Shown: one piece after another, positions 22,118 to 33,269 of the stretch
How positions within the stretch are numbered: the stretch's first letter is position 1
How the letters are laid out: every line of letters begins with the position of its first letter
Assembly (NCBI RefSeq): GCF_029931775.1
Contig: NC_079312.1
Coordinates: 9,307,821 to 9,371,820, forward strand
DNA length: 64,000 nucleotides
DNA from: Euleptes europaea
Lineage: Eukaryota > Chordata > Lepidosauria > Squamata > Sphaerodactylidae
Direction: 5' to 3'
The notes under the pieces: generated by a model
Seen by the model: only the letters and a program-made list of their open reading frames with translations
The model's database searches: none
What the model was told of the DNA's origin: nothing
Program-made: the position numbers and the translations under genes

Positions 22118-22769
22118 GTGATTTCAAGTCCAGCAAAAGTGGATAAGAGTTTTTCCAACCAGTCAAAACATAATTACCATTACTTTCTTGGGGGGGGGGG
22201 TTCCTTTGCTTATTTCTCTTTATTGCAAGGCGTGTCTTTTTTAAAAAAAGACTCTCTGTTTTAAGTTAGACACAAATCGATATTGTGAAGGGGTGGACTG
22301 GCCATTTAACTAACTGGGACATTTCCCAATGGGCCACTGCCCTGGAGGGCTGATGGCAGCTAGGAGCAAACAGAGCCAAACCCCGGAAGCTTTGCTTAAC
22401 ACTGCATGGGCCACTCAGACTGCCTTTCTGCATGGCCTTTTTGACTTCCCAGGCCATGCCTGATCTTGTGTGAATGAGAGAAAGTTACAATGGTAATGTG
22501 CCAGTTCACCAGTCGAGGATATCTATAAGGTCTGTGCTGTATTTAGGGGACAGAAATCAGCATGGCCAAGTGTCACCCATTAAAGAGGCATTACAAACCT
22601 AGTGGGGGTGTTATGTAAGTTTATCCGTAGCTAATAGATTGTTGTGAGTGCGATTCCCCCTTTCCTTTTTATATGTATTTGCCTAATGTTTGGACGATGT
22701 TAAAAATTCTCAAAGAAGTGTCTTGTGCGACTGCTTACTCTCGGGGAGAAGCTTTTCTCCCTCTCTCAT
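22118..22769 (+). other. 3' UTR and downstream block of gene 2, first part
   Basis: Matches the gene 1 downstream block (2716-3120), sharing 'gagagaaagttacaa' and 'cagttcacca'. It continues at 23166 after a CR1 insertion. No clear AATAAA near the stop codon. Confidence 0.6.
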
Positions 22770-23165
22770 AATACTGGAACCTGTGGTCATCCACTGAAGC
22801 GGGTGGGAGATTCAGGACAGACAAAAGGAAGTTCTTCATGCAGTATATGGCTAATTTGTGGAACTCACTGCAGCAGGATATGGTTATGGCTGGCAACTTG
22901 GAAGGCTTTAAAAGAGGAGTGGACAAATTCATGGAGGGCGGGGCTATCAGTGGCTACTAGTCATGGTGGATATCTTCTGCCTCCAGAACCAGAGGCAGTA
23001 TGCCTCTGTGTAACAGTTACTGGGAAGCACAAGAAGAACGATGCTCTTGCAGTCATCCTGTTTATGGGCTTCCTAGAGACGTCTGGTTGGCCACTGTGCG
23101 AACAGAATGCTGGACTAGATGGGCCTTTGGTCTGATCCAGAAGGATTCCTCTTCTGTTCTTATGT
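22770..23165 (+). repeat. CR1-type LINE 3' end inserted in the gene 2 flank
   Basis: A 5'-truncated tail ending 'tcttctgttcttatgtt'. It is absent from the matching place after gene 1 (near 3090-3140), so it probably inserted after the two genes separated. Confidence 0.7.
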
Positions 23166-24000
23166 TTTCTGGCTTGAATTTGAAAGTTGACGGGAGTGGT
23201 ATATAGTTTGGAAAGTTTTTTATTTTTCCTCTATATTTGGTTGGTTCTTACTTTTCTTTCACCATATTAATTTTCTCTGTTGAACATGTTTCCCCCTCTT
23301 TATTGGTCCTCGAATCGACCCTAAACTGCTCTCAGTATTCCATGCCTCTTGAGGCATACTCTGTCTGCATTGTGCTTTTAGTTTCCCTCTGGGTTAATTT
23401 TCAGTCAGTTAATTTTTCTGCATAAAAGTATCCCTTTGTCTGCCTGCTTTCATGGCTTATATGCTGATTGAGTTTTCTTTCCTTGATTTAATGGTGTCAT
23501 ATTTTGTGCTGTAAATGTAATTGTTAGTTTAAGAGGACAGATTCTTCTTCACATGCTGTTCTCTGCTTTGCAAATTCACCAGCTCTAAAATGGATTTGCT
23601 CCTGAAATCCTGTTTTCCATTTCAGGGAAAGCCTTTTGTATTGGAACTGAATGTTACATGTGGTAGGAACAGAAATAACATGATAGGAAACACAGCTATA
23701 AGCCAGGATGCTCCAGTTTCCAATCCCACTTCTGCTATGCACTTAGTTGCCATGGGAAAGCTACCCTCTGTTATCCTTAGATCCCCTTCCGCACTTGTGG
23801 TATGTGGAGGATAATACTGGCCTACCTTACAGGGCTATTGTAAGGATTATGCTACATGTGAAGTGTTTTGAAAGTGCTATATAAATGCTGAATATTATTA
23901 TTAAGGTGTATTTCTTCAAATCATGAATTGAGGGCGTCTTTGGCTCCCCTTGGTGTTAGCTCTGTGTGATAATGTTTTATTAAACAATGTTGTCATGTTT
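23166..24000 (+). other. Downstream block of gene 2, second part
   Basis: Parallel to about 3130-3840 after gene 1, with shared 'tctcagtattccatgcctct'-like and 'gttttattaa' landmarks. Non-coding. Confidence 0.6.
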
Positions 24001-24539
24001 TCTTTTTGTTCATCATCATTTTGTCTAAGTCTTAACTGGGCTGCAGAGTGTGAATTCTTAAATCTACAAACTAAGGCCATGAACATGATTTTTCCTAGGT
24101 TTGAAGAATTATCTAAGTTTGGAGAAAAATCTGAAACCTAAAACAAAGGGGGAGGTTTAAAAGTCCAAATAATAGAAGCAGCAACCTCTAGCTTTCAGAA
24201 TTAATTCCCCCTGAAATTCAGTGGCTATTTTGGGGGTTGCTAGGCAACCACAACAATATTGCTACCCTTCAAACCTTGATTTCTGCCACTGACAGGCAGG
24301 GGAGTGGGGGCAGAACTGTGGCCGAATTGTGGACTGTAGTCTTTAGCCATGCAGATTAGCTTTGGATTTCACACATTAACAGATCACTTCAGGATGCAAT
24401 GGTTCCATATTAACATACCACACCCTCATTAGCACATTATCTTGATACTTACAGGACAATGATTAGCACATTACCTTTGATACTTTTTGCAGGACAATGA
24501 TTCAGCTCAACCCCCCCCCCTTTCTGACTATATATTACT
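24001..24539. other. Spacer with a short tandem duplication
   Basis: About 24430-24500 contains two copies of a unit with 'ttagcacatta' and 'caggacaatgatt'. Otherwise nothing assigned. Confidence 0.4.
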
Positions 24540-24715
24540 CTTCCTACACACTTGACACTGAGAGACACTGTCCTTCAGTGTTACTCCTCTGAAGATGCCT
24601 GCCACAGCTGCTGGCGAAACGTCAGGAAAGAAAATACCAAGACCACGGTCACACAGCCCGGATAACCTACAAGAACCAATGAACTCTGACCGTGAAAGCT
24701 TTCGACAATATTCTG
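24540..24715 (+). mobile_element. Penelope-like element fragment, second hammerhead-like family
   Basis: One arm only. The core has TCCT (24585-24588), CTGAAGA (24589-24595), a GCC/GGC stem (24597-24599 with 24613-24615), GAA (24616-24618), palindromic ACGT (24619-24622), C (24623) and AGGA (24624-24627) closing with TCCT. The 3' end reads 'ccgtgaaagctttcgacaat'. A double-armed copy lies at 42814-43087. Confidence 0.6.
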
Positions 24716-24754
24716 GGCTCTTGAATGTTTCTAAAACAATTTATTGAGATTGGA

Positions 24755-24912
24755 GTGAGCTCCCTAGGGAGGTGGTGAGCTCCCCCTCACTGGCAGTCTT
24801 TAAGCAGAGGCTGGACAAACACTTGTCTGGGATGCTCTAGGTTGATTCTGCATTGAGCAGGGGGTTGCACTAGATGGCCTATATAGCCCCTTCCAACTCT
24901 ATGATTCTATGG
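24755..24912 (+). repeat. CR1 LINE 3' end
   Basis: Ends with 'ccttccaactctatgattct', the CR1-type terminus. 5'-truncated. Confidence 0.75.
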
Positions 24913-25282
24913 AGAGTATACTGTTCACCAGAGAAAAAATGCCTGTGACAAACAAACGTATACAGTACAGCATAGAGGAGAAAAACAGAAAAAGCTCCTT
25001 CTCCCAGGTTCGCCATTACCCAATGCACACCCCTAATGCCCACTTTCTGAAATGCTCAGCAGGTGCCCAGGCAAATACCAGCGGGAGCCATGGTGTTCAT
25101 GGGTGTTACCTTGGGCAACCCTGTGATAGGTCTACTCTTCTAATAATAGAGGTCATGTTTCTGCTTGATCTATATTTTGGAGCAAAGGGGAAAAATTAAA
25201 AGATTTCTAGCTTCAGTAAAATAGTTGCACTCAAAGGTCACGTGGTACAGAGTATTTACACTACCTGCCCTGCAATCACATA

Positions 25283-25482
25283 GGGGGTTACCGCACTTGT
25301 ATTCCCACTGATGTATTAAGAGTTTGAAAACATTATAAAAAATACTGTTCACACTTTGGCCCCTTTAGCTCTTCCAACCATTTATAAGCCGTGGTACCCA
25401 AAAACCCTTTTAAAGCGGTGTTTTTTTATAACATTTTCAAACTCTTAATACATCGCTGGGAATACAAAGTGCGGTAACCCCC
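25283..25482. mobile_element. MITE with GGGGGTTACCGCACTT inverted ends
   Basis: A complete copy of about 200 bp. The ends are near-perfect inverted repeats of about 60 bp. Flanking ATA on both sides (25280-25282 and 25483-25485) suggests a 3-bp duplication, but this is weak. Other copies are at 6838-7115 and 54764-54830. Confidence 0.75.
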
Positions 25483-25597
25483 ATACTCTATCAAAGTAGG
25501 ATATCTTAAAGTATGTCCCTTGCAAGATGGTAAGGCATTTAAGCATGCCAACATAAAGGCACGCCTGTATCGAGGAGGGAGGGAAGGAGGTAACATG

Positions 25598-25790
25598 ATA
25601 TAGTCTGATCTTGTCAGATCTTGGAAGCTAAGCAGGGTTAGTATTTGGATGGGAGACCTCCAAGGAAGTCCAGGGTTGCTATGCAAAGGGGCAATGGCAA
25701 ACCACCTCTGTTAGTCTCTTGCCTTGAAAACCCCATAAGGGGTTGCCATGGGTCAGCTGTGACTTGACGGCACGTTACACACACATATAT
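25598..25790 (+). repeat. 5S-rRNA-derived SINE
   Basis: Plus-strand copy. The core 'gatcttggaagctaagcagg' and the tail 'gtcagctgtgacttgacgg' are clear. Confidence 0.8.
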
Positions 25791-25804
25791 AGGAACAGTC
25801 AAAT

Positions 25805-25870
25805 ATGAACAGTAAAGCTGTTCATAAAGCTGGCCACATGGGTCAGCTGTTCATAAAGCTGGCCACATGG
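25805..25870 (+). repeat. Two-copy tandem repeat, about 30 bp
   Basis: The unit 'gctgttcataaagctggcca' with a few extra bases occurs twice in a row. Confidence 0.65.
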
Positions 25871-26005
25871 AAGGATACTGACAAATTTGGTAGAACAAGC
25901 AATCAATCTGAGGTAGCCCTCTTGGGTGTCAGGGTGTATAATTTTAATTTCAAGAGGCCTACAGGCAGCTCTACTCCTCGGCCTCAAGCCTAGGCTCCTG
26001 AGGAC

Positions 26006-26290
26006 TAGGATTGCAAGCTCCAGGTTGGGAAATTTCTGGAGCTTTTAGGGTGGATCTCAGGGACGGCGGGGTTTGGGGAAAGATGTCACTTGGGTATAAT
26101 GCCATAGTATCCACCTTCCAAAGCTGATACTTCGAGGGAACTGACCTCTTTCTTGTGGGGGACACTTTTAATTCCAGGAGGTATCCTGGCCCCACTTGGC
26201 ATTATACCCCAAGCTGAAGTCCTTGCCCTCCCCAGATCCCACCCTCCAAATTTCCAGGAATTTCCCAAACTGGAGTTGGCAACTATACCT
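26006..26290. mobile_element. MITE with AGGGTTGCCA-type ends
   Basis: Same family as 4098-4302, longer because of internal changes. Ends near 'gattgcaagctccagg' and 'ctggagttggcaactata'. Confidence 0.5.
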
Positions 26291-26802
26291 ACCATCGAGT
26301 TTTGGGCACATGCTAGAGTGTTGCCCCACTTCTGGTTTACGCTAGGGGGAAACACCAATATCCCACTCCCACCCCCGTCCGCCCGCCCACTGTAGAGTCA
26401 TGCCTAGTACCAGTAGTACCCTTCATGGATCCCAAGATCCTGTTGACACCCCTCAAAGTAACCGGATCGAAATGGTCCACAAATTAGCCAGGTGGTGCAT
26501 TGTTATTTACTTATTTATTTGCATTATCTATAGTCTGCCTTTAGCCCTTGCAACTCAAGGCTGGCGGCAAAGAGGGACCTGGCAACCCTAATGATGTGCT
26601 GTCCTCAGTTAGTAGATATCCATGCAAACGCGTATGCACGGAGGAGTAAAATAAATGATAGGCTGTGAAGCTAAAAAGACTCAACAATACACACACACAC
26701 TCAAAAGTGTAATAGTTCTTGCTTTGTCATGTGACAAAGAGTTCATCCAGCAGAGCTGATGCATAAACACCTGTCCGCACAGAGGCTTTCTTCTCTGTTT
26801 GC
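26291..26802. other. Unassigned spacer upstream of the gene 3 leader
   Basis: No gene. It may include the gene 3 promoter, but I see no convincing core motif. Confidence 0.35.
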
Positions 26803-26943
26803 CAGCGAGAACCAGTGTAAGAGTTAAAGCTAAAAAGTCTGGATTCCTAGAGAGGCTTCTTTATGGGCTGCTGTGCCCCTCCCCACCCCCCCACCCCCAG
26901 GCAGGGGGGGAAAGAGGTCTTTGATTCTTGTATCCAGGATCTG
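26803..26943 (+). other. Gene 3 non-coding leader exon (predicted)
   Basis: Matches the gene 2 leader (10905-11033) and the gene 4 leader (39895-40053). It ends 'ccaggatctg' before the donor GTGAGTT at 26944. The related sequence continues to 27160 and, after the L1 insertion, to about 28190. Confidence 0.5.
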
Positions 26944-27177
26944 GTGAGTTGCAATGCCTTTGGGGTGCAGAGAAATCTCAGGGACTTCAGTAGTAGGTGG
27001 GTGGAAAATAAGGGAAGGGGAGACCCCAAATAAAGAGAGGCACAACCCATGCATGGGTACAAAAGGTAAGGCAGGAAGGTTTGTGCTGGCCAGGTGGGAA
27101 AAGCTGGGGCCCCCTTCCCATTTTCTGTCATAGGAAGAAGGTCTGTGCAGCTGCCCCATCAGAATTGTTCCAAAACA

Positions 27178-28003
27178 AAAAAGAGTTTAAGTTTACCATC
27201 TCAAATGAAATAAGAGAAAATTTATATAAAGTGTTTTATAGATGGTATATAACTCCAGTATTATTAAGCAAAATGAAAAAAGATGGTAAGGCCTCTTGTT
27301 GGAAGTGTGGTACGGATATAGGTACATTTATGCATGTTTGGTGGTTTTGTAAAAAAATTAGGAGGTTTTGGAGATTAGTTTTGAATGAAACAAATAATTT
27401 GATTAAGTCCAAAATTAAGAGAGATCCCGCTTTTTGTTTATTGGGTATTTCAAAACAAGATTTAGATCTAGGTGACAGAGTCATACGTCAATATAGTTTT
27501 GCTGCGGCAAGAATCACAATTGCTAAAAAATGGAAGCAAATAAATAAACCTTCAATTAAAGAGTGGAGAGAAAAACTATGGTTGTATATGCGGATGGCCA
27601 AACTTACAGCTTTTCTACATGATAAAGATATGGAGGATTTTAAATCTATATGGTCAAAGGCCGCCGCATATTGGGATAAATCGGCAAAAACGGATTTTGA
27701 AACTGTACTTAACGAATTGTAGTATTATGTGATTCTTAATTAACTATAAGATGAGAATTTTTTTTTTTATGTAGTGTCATAACACCCCAACGGAAGTCCA
27801 ATGGTGATGGGCACTGAGGTGGGGGTTGGGACTCAGGGCACTATGGAGATATATATTAAGAGAATGTATCTTTTAATTATTAGATAATTAGTGCTCTTTG
27901 TATTTCTGTTTGGTTGTTTTGTTTGTATTTTATGTTTTTTTTTCTTTTTTGTATGCTTCATTAAAAATTTAATAAAAAATTTATAAAAAAAAAGAAAAGA
28001 AAA
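27178..28003 (+). mobile_element. 5'-truncated L1 LINE in intron 1 of gene 3
   Basis: The insertion has a 17-bp duplication beginning 'agaattgttccaaaac' (27161-27177 and 28004-28020). An open frame of about 180 codons up to the stop at 27720-27722 is the ORF2 C terminus, with the L1 cysteine motif C-x2-C-x8-H-x4-C (CWKC ... H ... C). It is followed by about 280 bp of 3' UTR and an A-rich tail. Truncated, so not autonomous. The open frame and the exact duplication suggest a rather recent insertion. Confidence 0.85.
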
Positions 28004-28244
28004 AGAATTGTTCCAAAACACACGCATCAGAGCCTCTTTCCTTCTCTGTGCAAAGCCAAAAGATTCTTACAGTTTATATCTAGAAGCTCAAACCAAAGAT
28101 GGTGCCTTTGGAATCTGAAGAGGGCATAAATGGTTTTAAACTGGTTTGCATCGACAGAGCAGAGTGGGTGGGGGAAGAGAAAAATAGTGGTTCCCAACCT
28201 TTTCAGTATGCTGACCCACAAGTACAAATTTACTTGGTATGGTG

Positions 28245-28794
28245 ACCCTTCTGGGGCTGGTCCAAGGTTTGTTGGCATCCTAGGCAAACTAGGCACGCAT
28301 CTGGTTCAGTATTCCGTTTTCTACTGTTGCTTTTGAGAAACCAACAAACTTCACACAAAGGGCATAGCTGCCCCCAACTATGAACCCCAAGCAAGTGGCG
28401 TTCTGACATTCACAGCCTTTGCATAGATCCTGTTTTCCGCATGTGTGAAAGTGCCCTTGGGCTCCCACCCTCCAACAACCCAGGTAAGAAGAGACAGGCT
28501 GACTGGAGGGGAAACCAGCTGATTCAGTTCCGGAGATTACTGAGGGTGTTGCCAATTTTCTAGTGGACGTGATGAAAGTGCAAAAAACTTACAAGCTCTG
28601 ATATTTGATTATATTGTTCTTTGTTTTATTTCACTGATTTTATGTTTTATGATCCCTTTTTGTAACAATTGTAATAATTTTTTTATGCCAATAAAGGTCT
28701 ATGAATGAATGGAAACCAGCTGGCAATGGAACATCATATCAGATACAGAGAGGCTACACCTGCAACGGGAGCTGGGTGTGGCTATACTGCGTGT
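28245..28794. other. Spacer with a LINE-like 3' tail
   Basis: About 28560-28720 ends in 'caataaaggtctatgaatga', which looks like the 3' tail of a non-LTR element that I cannot name. The rest is unassigned. Confidence 0.35.
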
Positions 28795-29108
28795 GGCCAG
28801 CATGGTGTAGTGGTTAAGAGTCGTGGTTTGGAGTGGTAGACTCTAATCTGGAGAACCTGGTTTTATTCCCCACCTCTCCACATGAGCAGGGGACGTTAAT
28901 CTGGTGAACCGGGTTGGTTTCCCCACTCCTACACACCAAGCCAGCTGGGTGACCTTGGGCTAGTCACAGTTCTCTTAGAGCTCTCTCAGCCCCACCTACC
29001 TCACAGGGTGTCTGTTGTGGGGAGGGGGAGGGAAGGTGACTGTAAGCTTGTTTGATTCTTCCTTACGTGGTAGAGAAAGTCAGCATATAAAAACCAACTC
29101 TTCTTCTG
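28795..29108 (+). repeat. tRNA-derived SINE, long form
   Basis: Starts 'catggtgtagtggttaagag' and ends in 'ccaactcttcttct'. The middle has 'ggtgaccttgggctagtcac' and 'cccacctacctcacaggg'. Confidence 0.8.
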
Positions 29109-29504
29109 CAACCTATACCCTGCCTCACAAGTAGATGGAGTAACACAAGTAGGGCCAGGCCTCAGCTAAGGTAAGGACTGGGGTTGCCACTCCTGAGGAG
29201 GGTCAACACTTAAGGTGGGGCTTGGTAGAGAAGAAGGAGGAAGGTGAAGGGGGTGTGGAGTCACAGATGGAAAAGGGAATAAAAGCAGGGAGAAGCTAGC
29301 TGATGAGGAGGTTGGACAGTAAGCCTACACCAAAGAGGCAGCTAGGCTAAAGAGTCCTGGGGGAAGAGGCTCTGGGGAAGCATGGCTCCAAGAGCACAAC
29401 CTATTCTGAGGCTGGCTGAGGTGACTTGGAGGAAGGCAGACAAAGTGGAGGAAGACAGCCAGGATGGCGGGGGTGCAGTGTTACACCGTGTCTGTCTGTC
29501 TGTA
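29109..29504. other. Unassigned intron 1 part of gene 3
   Basis: Purine-rich, no coding or repeat assignment. Confidence 0.35.
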
Positions 29505-29595
29505 GCAGTAGAAAAAGCACGAGTCCAGTTGCACCTTAGAGACTAATAAAATTTCTGGCAGGGTATGAGCTTCTGTGAATCACAGCTCACTTGTT
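29505..29595 (-). mobile_element. Remnant of the palindromic Penelope-like family
   Basis: Contains 'cacgagtccagttgcacctt' and 'tggcagggtatgagcttc', then 'cagctcactt'. One arm only. Confidence 0.5.
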
Positions 29596-30107
29596 TAGAT
29601 ATAGCTAGAATGTGAGTCCATCTATCCTTAAGTAGAGAAGAGTGAATTCAGACACCCAATGTCAATAGCAGGTAAATGACATTAGCAGGCGTGATTGGAT
29701 TAGGTGTGATATGCAGAGGGTTATTATTATTATTATTAGTTTTGTATCCCGGCCAAGGCCTGGAAAATCAGTATTGTTAATGAGTCAGGAATCCCAGGTC
29801 TCTATTCAATCCAGGAGAATGTCTTGTTTTGAGCTTCATTATTAGATGTAATTCAGCAGCCTTTGCATATGGAGGTTATCCTCCAGCCTTTGACTACCCT
29901 CTCCTTCTCTATGATTTCCTCTAATCCCCGCCTAAGATTCTCACTCACTGTATTGACTATCAGGGCACATTTTACTTGATCAATACGTATATGCAATGAA
30001 GAAAAAAATACCATCGAATCTGCGACATGAAAGATACTGTTTCCAGGATCAGACCTTGGTTTCCCAGATGCAAAAGAGAGTGATGGAAAGGGCAGGGCAG
30101 CCATTAA
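29596..30107. other. Unassigned intron 1 part of gene 3
   Basis: A short (TTA)n run is near 29710-29735. Nothing else recognised. Confidence 0.35.
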
Positions 30108-30275
30108 GCAGCCATTTTCTCCAGGCAAACTGTATCTCTGTCACCTAGAGATCAGTTGTAATAGTGGGAGATCTCCAGCCACCCCCGGAGGTTGGCAACC
30201 CTATCTGTGACCCATTTTCAGAGGCTTCACAAAACAGTTTTGGGTCCCGACCCACAGGTTGCGAAACACTAAAGT
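30108..30275. mobile_element. MITE fragments
   Basis: 30108-30205 is the right half of the AGGGTTGCCA-type MITE, ending 'ggaggttggcaaccct'. 30206-30275 resembles a hAT-like end ('ggttgcgaaacact'), whose other end may be the similar piece at 28190-28245. Confidence 0.4.
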
Positions 30276-30369
30276 AAAGGAAGCTGTTATGGCAGGGAGC
30301 CCAAGAGAGGAAGAGTGAAAAGGGGGAATGTCCTGTGGCAGGAATGCTGCATCTGGTATCCCAGATGGG

Positions 30370-30702
30370 CCACAATAATAGTTAACTTGTAGAACTCCCT
30401 GCCCCAGGATGTGGTGATGGCTGCCAACTTGGAAGGCTTTAAGAGAGGAGTGGACATGTTCATGGAGGATAGGCCATGGCTACTAGTCAAAATGAATACT
30501 AGTCATGATGTATACCTATTAACTCCAGGATCAGAGGAGCATGCCTATTAGATTAGTTGCTGTGGAACACAGGCAGGATAATGCTGCTGCAGTTGTCTTA
30601 CTTGTGGGCCTTGTAGAGCCACCGGGTTGGCCCCTGTGTGAACAGACTGCTGGACTTGATGGGCCTTGGTCTGATCCAGCATGGCTTTTCTTATGTTCTT
30701 AT
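30370..30702 (+). repeat. CR1-type LINE 3' end
   Basis: Matches 850-1043 and 22770-23165. Ends 'ggcttttcttatgttctta'. Confidence 0.75.
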
Positions 30703-30892
30703 CCCCTTCCCCTCTGGCTGAAGCTCATAGCCTGTCTCCCAAAGCTGAAACCTGCCCCTCATTTCAAATCAGGAGTTCCTGTTGAGAGTATTCCTTTACC
30801 TTCCCTGCAGGAAGATGATACGAATGCTGGCCAGAAACATCCTTTTTGATTGTCCTGACCAAAGAGTGAAAAGTTGCCCGCGGCATTTAGAA

Positions 30893-31160
30893 GAAGAAGA
30901 AGAAGAAGAGTTGGTTCTTATGTGCTGACTTTCTCTACCACTTAAGGAAGAATCAACCCGGCTTACAGTCACGTTCCCTTCCCCTCCCCACAACATAAAC
31001 CTTGTGAGGTAGGTGGGGCTGAGAGAATTCGGAGAGAACTGAGACTAGCCCAAGGTCACCCAGCTGGTTTCATGTGTAGGAGTCAGGAAACCAACCCGGT
31101 TCACCAGATTAGAGTCCACTGCTCTCAACCACCATTCTTAACCACTACACCATGCTGGCT
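30893..31160 (-). repeat. tRNA-derived SINE, long form, minus orientation
   Basis: Starts with (GAA)n then 'gagttggttcttatgtgctg' and ends with 'ccactacaccatgctgg', the reverse of 28795-29108. Confidence 0.8.
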
Positions 31161-31177
31161 CTTACTTACTTACTTGT

Positions 31178-31615
31178 GTGTGTGTTAAGTGCCGTCAAGT
31201 CGCTTCCGACTCATGGCGACCCTATGAATGAAAGTCCTCCAAAATGTCCTATCTTTGACCGCCTTGCTCAGATCTTGCAAACTGAAGGCTGTGGCTTCCT
31301 TGATTGAGTCCATCCATCTCTTGTTGGGTCTTCCTCTTTTCCTGCTGCTCTCAACTTTTCCTAGCATGACTGTCTTTTCCAGTGACTCTTGTCGTCTCAT
31401 GATGTGACCAAAATATGACAGCCAACACCACATTTCAAAGGAATCTATTTTCTTCCTATCAGCTTTCGTCACTGTCCAGCTTTCACACCCATACATAGTA
31501 ATAGGGAATACGATGGCATGAATTAATCTAGTCTTGGTGGCCAGTGACACATTCTTACACTTCAAAATATTTTCTAGCTCCTTCATGGCTGCCCTTCCCA
31601 GTCTCAATCTCCTTC
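31178..31615 (-). mobile_element. BovB (RTE) LINE 3' end
   Basis: The minus strand encodes about 140 codons of the BovB polymerase C terminus, with [19 protein letters not shown], then GKVESSRKRGRPNKRWMDSI and a final TFIHRVAMSRK. The 3' end is the CA-rich tail at about 31178. It sits next to a TTAC microsatellite. 5'-truncated, so not autonomous. Its terminal 50 bp match the tail of the 5S SINEs in this window, consistent with those SINEs borrowing BovB machinery. Confidence 0.88.
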
Positions 31616-31740
31616 TGATTTCTTACTTACTTACTTATTTATACATTTATACTTACTTACTTACTTGTAAGTACTTACTTACTTTATACTTACTTATACA
31701 TTTATACTTGCTTACTTATTTATACATTTATAAATGTATT
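31616..31740. repeat. (TTAC)n / (TTTATACA)n microsatellite
   Basis: A run of 'ttactta' and 'atttatacattta' units just upstream of the gene 3 SCAN exon. The open frame that runs through it is not coding. Confidence 0.85.
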
Positions 31741-31761
31741 TTTTGTGTGTGGGCTTTGCAG

Positions 31762-32286
31762 GGCTTCGTAGACACACTGGACAAACCTGAGGTTGCCCTT
31801 CTTGTAAAGACCATGGCAAATGAAGAGGGGGGTTCTTGGACGCTTTTGCAGTGTGCTGAAGAGCATGAATGGAAGATGGAAGAAGAATGCTCAGGTGGCC
31901 CTGAAGAAGGAAAAGGCCCCGACCCCACTGAGGCTAAAAGCAATGGAGAATTCTGGGAAAGAACCGTACAGACGTTTCTGGCAGAAGACCCCACTAGCTC
32001 CAGTAGGCAATGCCAGAACTTCAGGCAGTTCAGCTATCAGGAAACTGAGGGGCCCCGAGAGGTCTGCAGCCGACTCTACAATCTTTGCCGCCAGTGGCTG
32101 AAGCCTGAAAGACACACCAAGAAGGAGATGCTGGACCTGGTGATCCTGGAGCAGTTCCTGGCTGTTTTGCCCCTGGAGGTGCAGAGCTGGGTCAGGGAAT
32201 GTGGGCCGGAGACCAGTTCCCAGGCGGTGGCCCTGGCAGAAGGCTTCCTCCTGAGCCAGGCAGAGGCCCAGAAGCAGGAAGGGCAG
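31762..32286 (+). CDS. Gene 3 SCAN exon (start codon at 31813)
   Basis: The acceptor is 'ggctttgcag', followed by a 51-base 5' UTR. ATG 31813 has a good context (accATGg) and aligns to the gene 2 start; both exons then have 158 codons. A variable acidic N terminus is followed by FWERT and the SCAN domain with [34 protein letters not shown] and SWVREC. It is expected to dimerise with SCAN partners, plausibly including the products of genes 2 and 4. The donor at 32287 is GTGAG. Confidence 0.92.
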
Positions 32287-32463
32287 GTGAGAGCATTTTT
32301 ATCTGAGAGGCAGCAAAGATGGGTCAGGAGACCTTTAAAATCCCCATCAGTTGTCCAGCTTTTTCTTGAAGTCGCCTGAAGAGGCATCCAAAATCTCCCA
32401 CCGCATCTTTTCTGATCCCTCTTTCTATTCCCTGCTTGGACCCCCCCCCCACTTTTATTTCAG

Positions 32464-32590
32464 GTGCGGGGTCTATTCATGGAAGGTGCCACTCATGCCC
32501 TGTCGGCAGAGGAGGGCTCATCAGACACCAGGCAGAAGCTGGTTTCCAGAGCGGTGGTGCAGAAGGATGACCGAGGGGACACCTCACCGA
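32464..32590 (+). CDS. Gene 3 exon between SCAN and linker
   Basis: 127 bp, acceptor 'tatttcag', donor GTAAGG. Reads VRGLFMEGATHALS and ends GDTSP plus one base of a split codon. The end RAVVQKDDRG is shared with the gene 4 exon at 42666 ([10 protein letters not shown]). Confidence 0.8.
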
Positions 32591-32824
32591 GTAAGGATTA
32601 ATGAGATGTGTCGCCGCCCCCCCCCCCACATCAAGATGAAGGGGACCTTTTTCTCAACGCCCCTCACATTTTATAAAAATATAGATTTCATTCATCCAAA
32701 AGCGCAATCTGATTTATGCACATTAGAGCAAAGATAAATAAATAAATTCTAATTGTACAGATAGATGGTTGGGATCTAAAGTCACTTATTTACTTGTTTT
32801 ATTTCCTCCCTTTCATCCCACTTT

Positions 32825-33255
32825 GGCATAGTGGATAGAGTGTTAGACCTGGGTCCTGGGAGATGCAGGTTCGAATCCCCACTTCTACCATGGAAGATCA
32901 CTGGATGACTTGGGGGCCAGTCATACTCTCATTCTGGCCTACCTCACAGGGTTGTTGTTATGAGAATGTGGAGAAGGACAGCTAATGTTCTAAGCTGCTT
33001 TGAGTCACAGGTGGGGAGAAAAGTGGGATATAAATAAATAAATAAATGTAAATGCATGCATGGATGCAGGTAAACCAGCTGATATCATTCTCCTCTCCAT
33101 TTTATTGTCACAACAGCCTTGTAAGGTGGGTTTGGCAGAGAGGGTGTGACTGACTCAAAGTTGCTCAGCAAGCATCTATGGCTGAGTGGGGATTCAAACC
33201 CTGGTCTCCCAGATCCTAGTCTGATGGTCTAACCACTGTACCACCCTGGCGGTCA
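32825..33255. repeat. Two tRNA-derived SINEs, head to head tails
   Basis: 32825-33050 is on the plus strand, with 'caggttcgaatccccactt' and an (AAAT)n tail. 33055-33255 is on the minus strand. Both are of the same family as 5502-5735. Confidence 0.75.
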
Positions 33256-33269
33256 TGTATACTTGTGTC

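Noticed and set aside
27081-27180. Fusion of leader sequence to the L1 open frame as a gene
   Set aside because: The open frame only crosses the insertion border by chance; the L1 part begins after the target duplication.
28190-30275. One hAT element of 2 kb with ends at 28190 and 30275
   Set aside because: The two end-like pieces are plausible partners, but no target duplication is visible and the space between is full of unrelated repeats.
31534-31812. N-terminal extension of gene 3 upstream of ATG 31813
   Set aside because: The open frame runs through a microsatellite and the BovB end, and an acceptor lies at 31761/31762.
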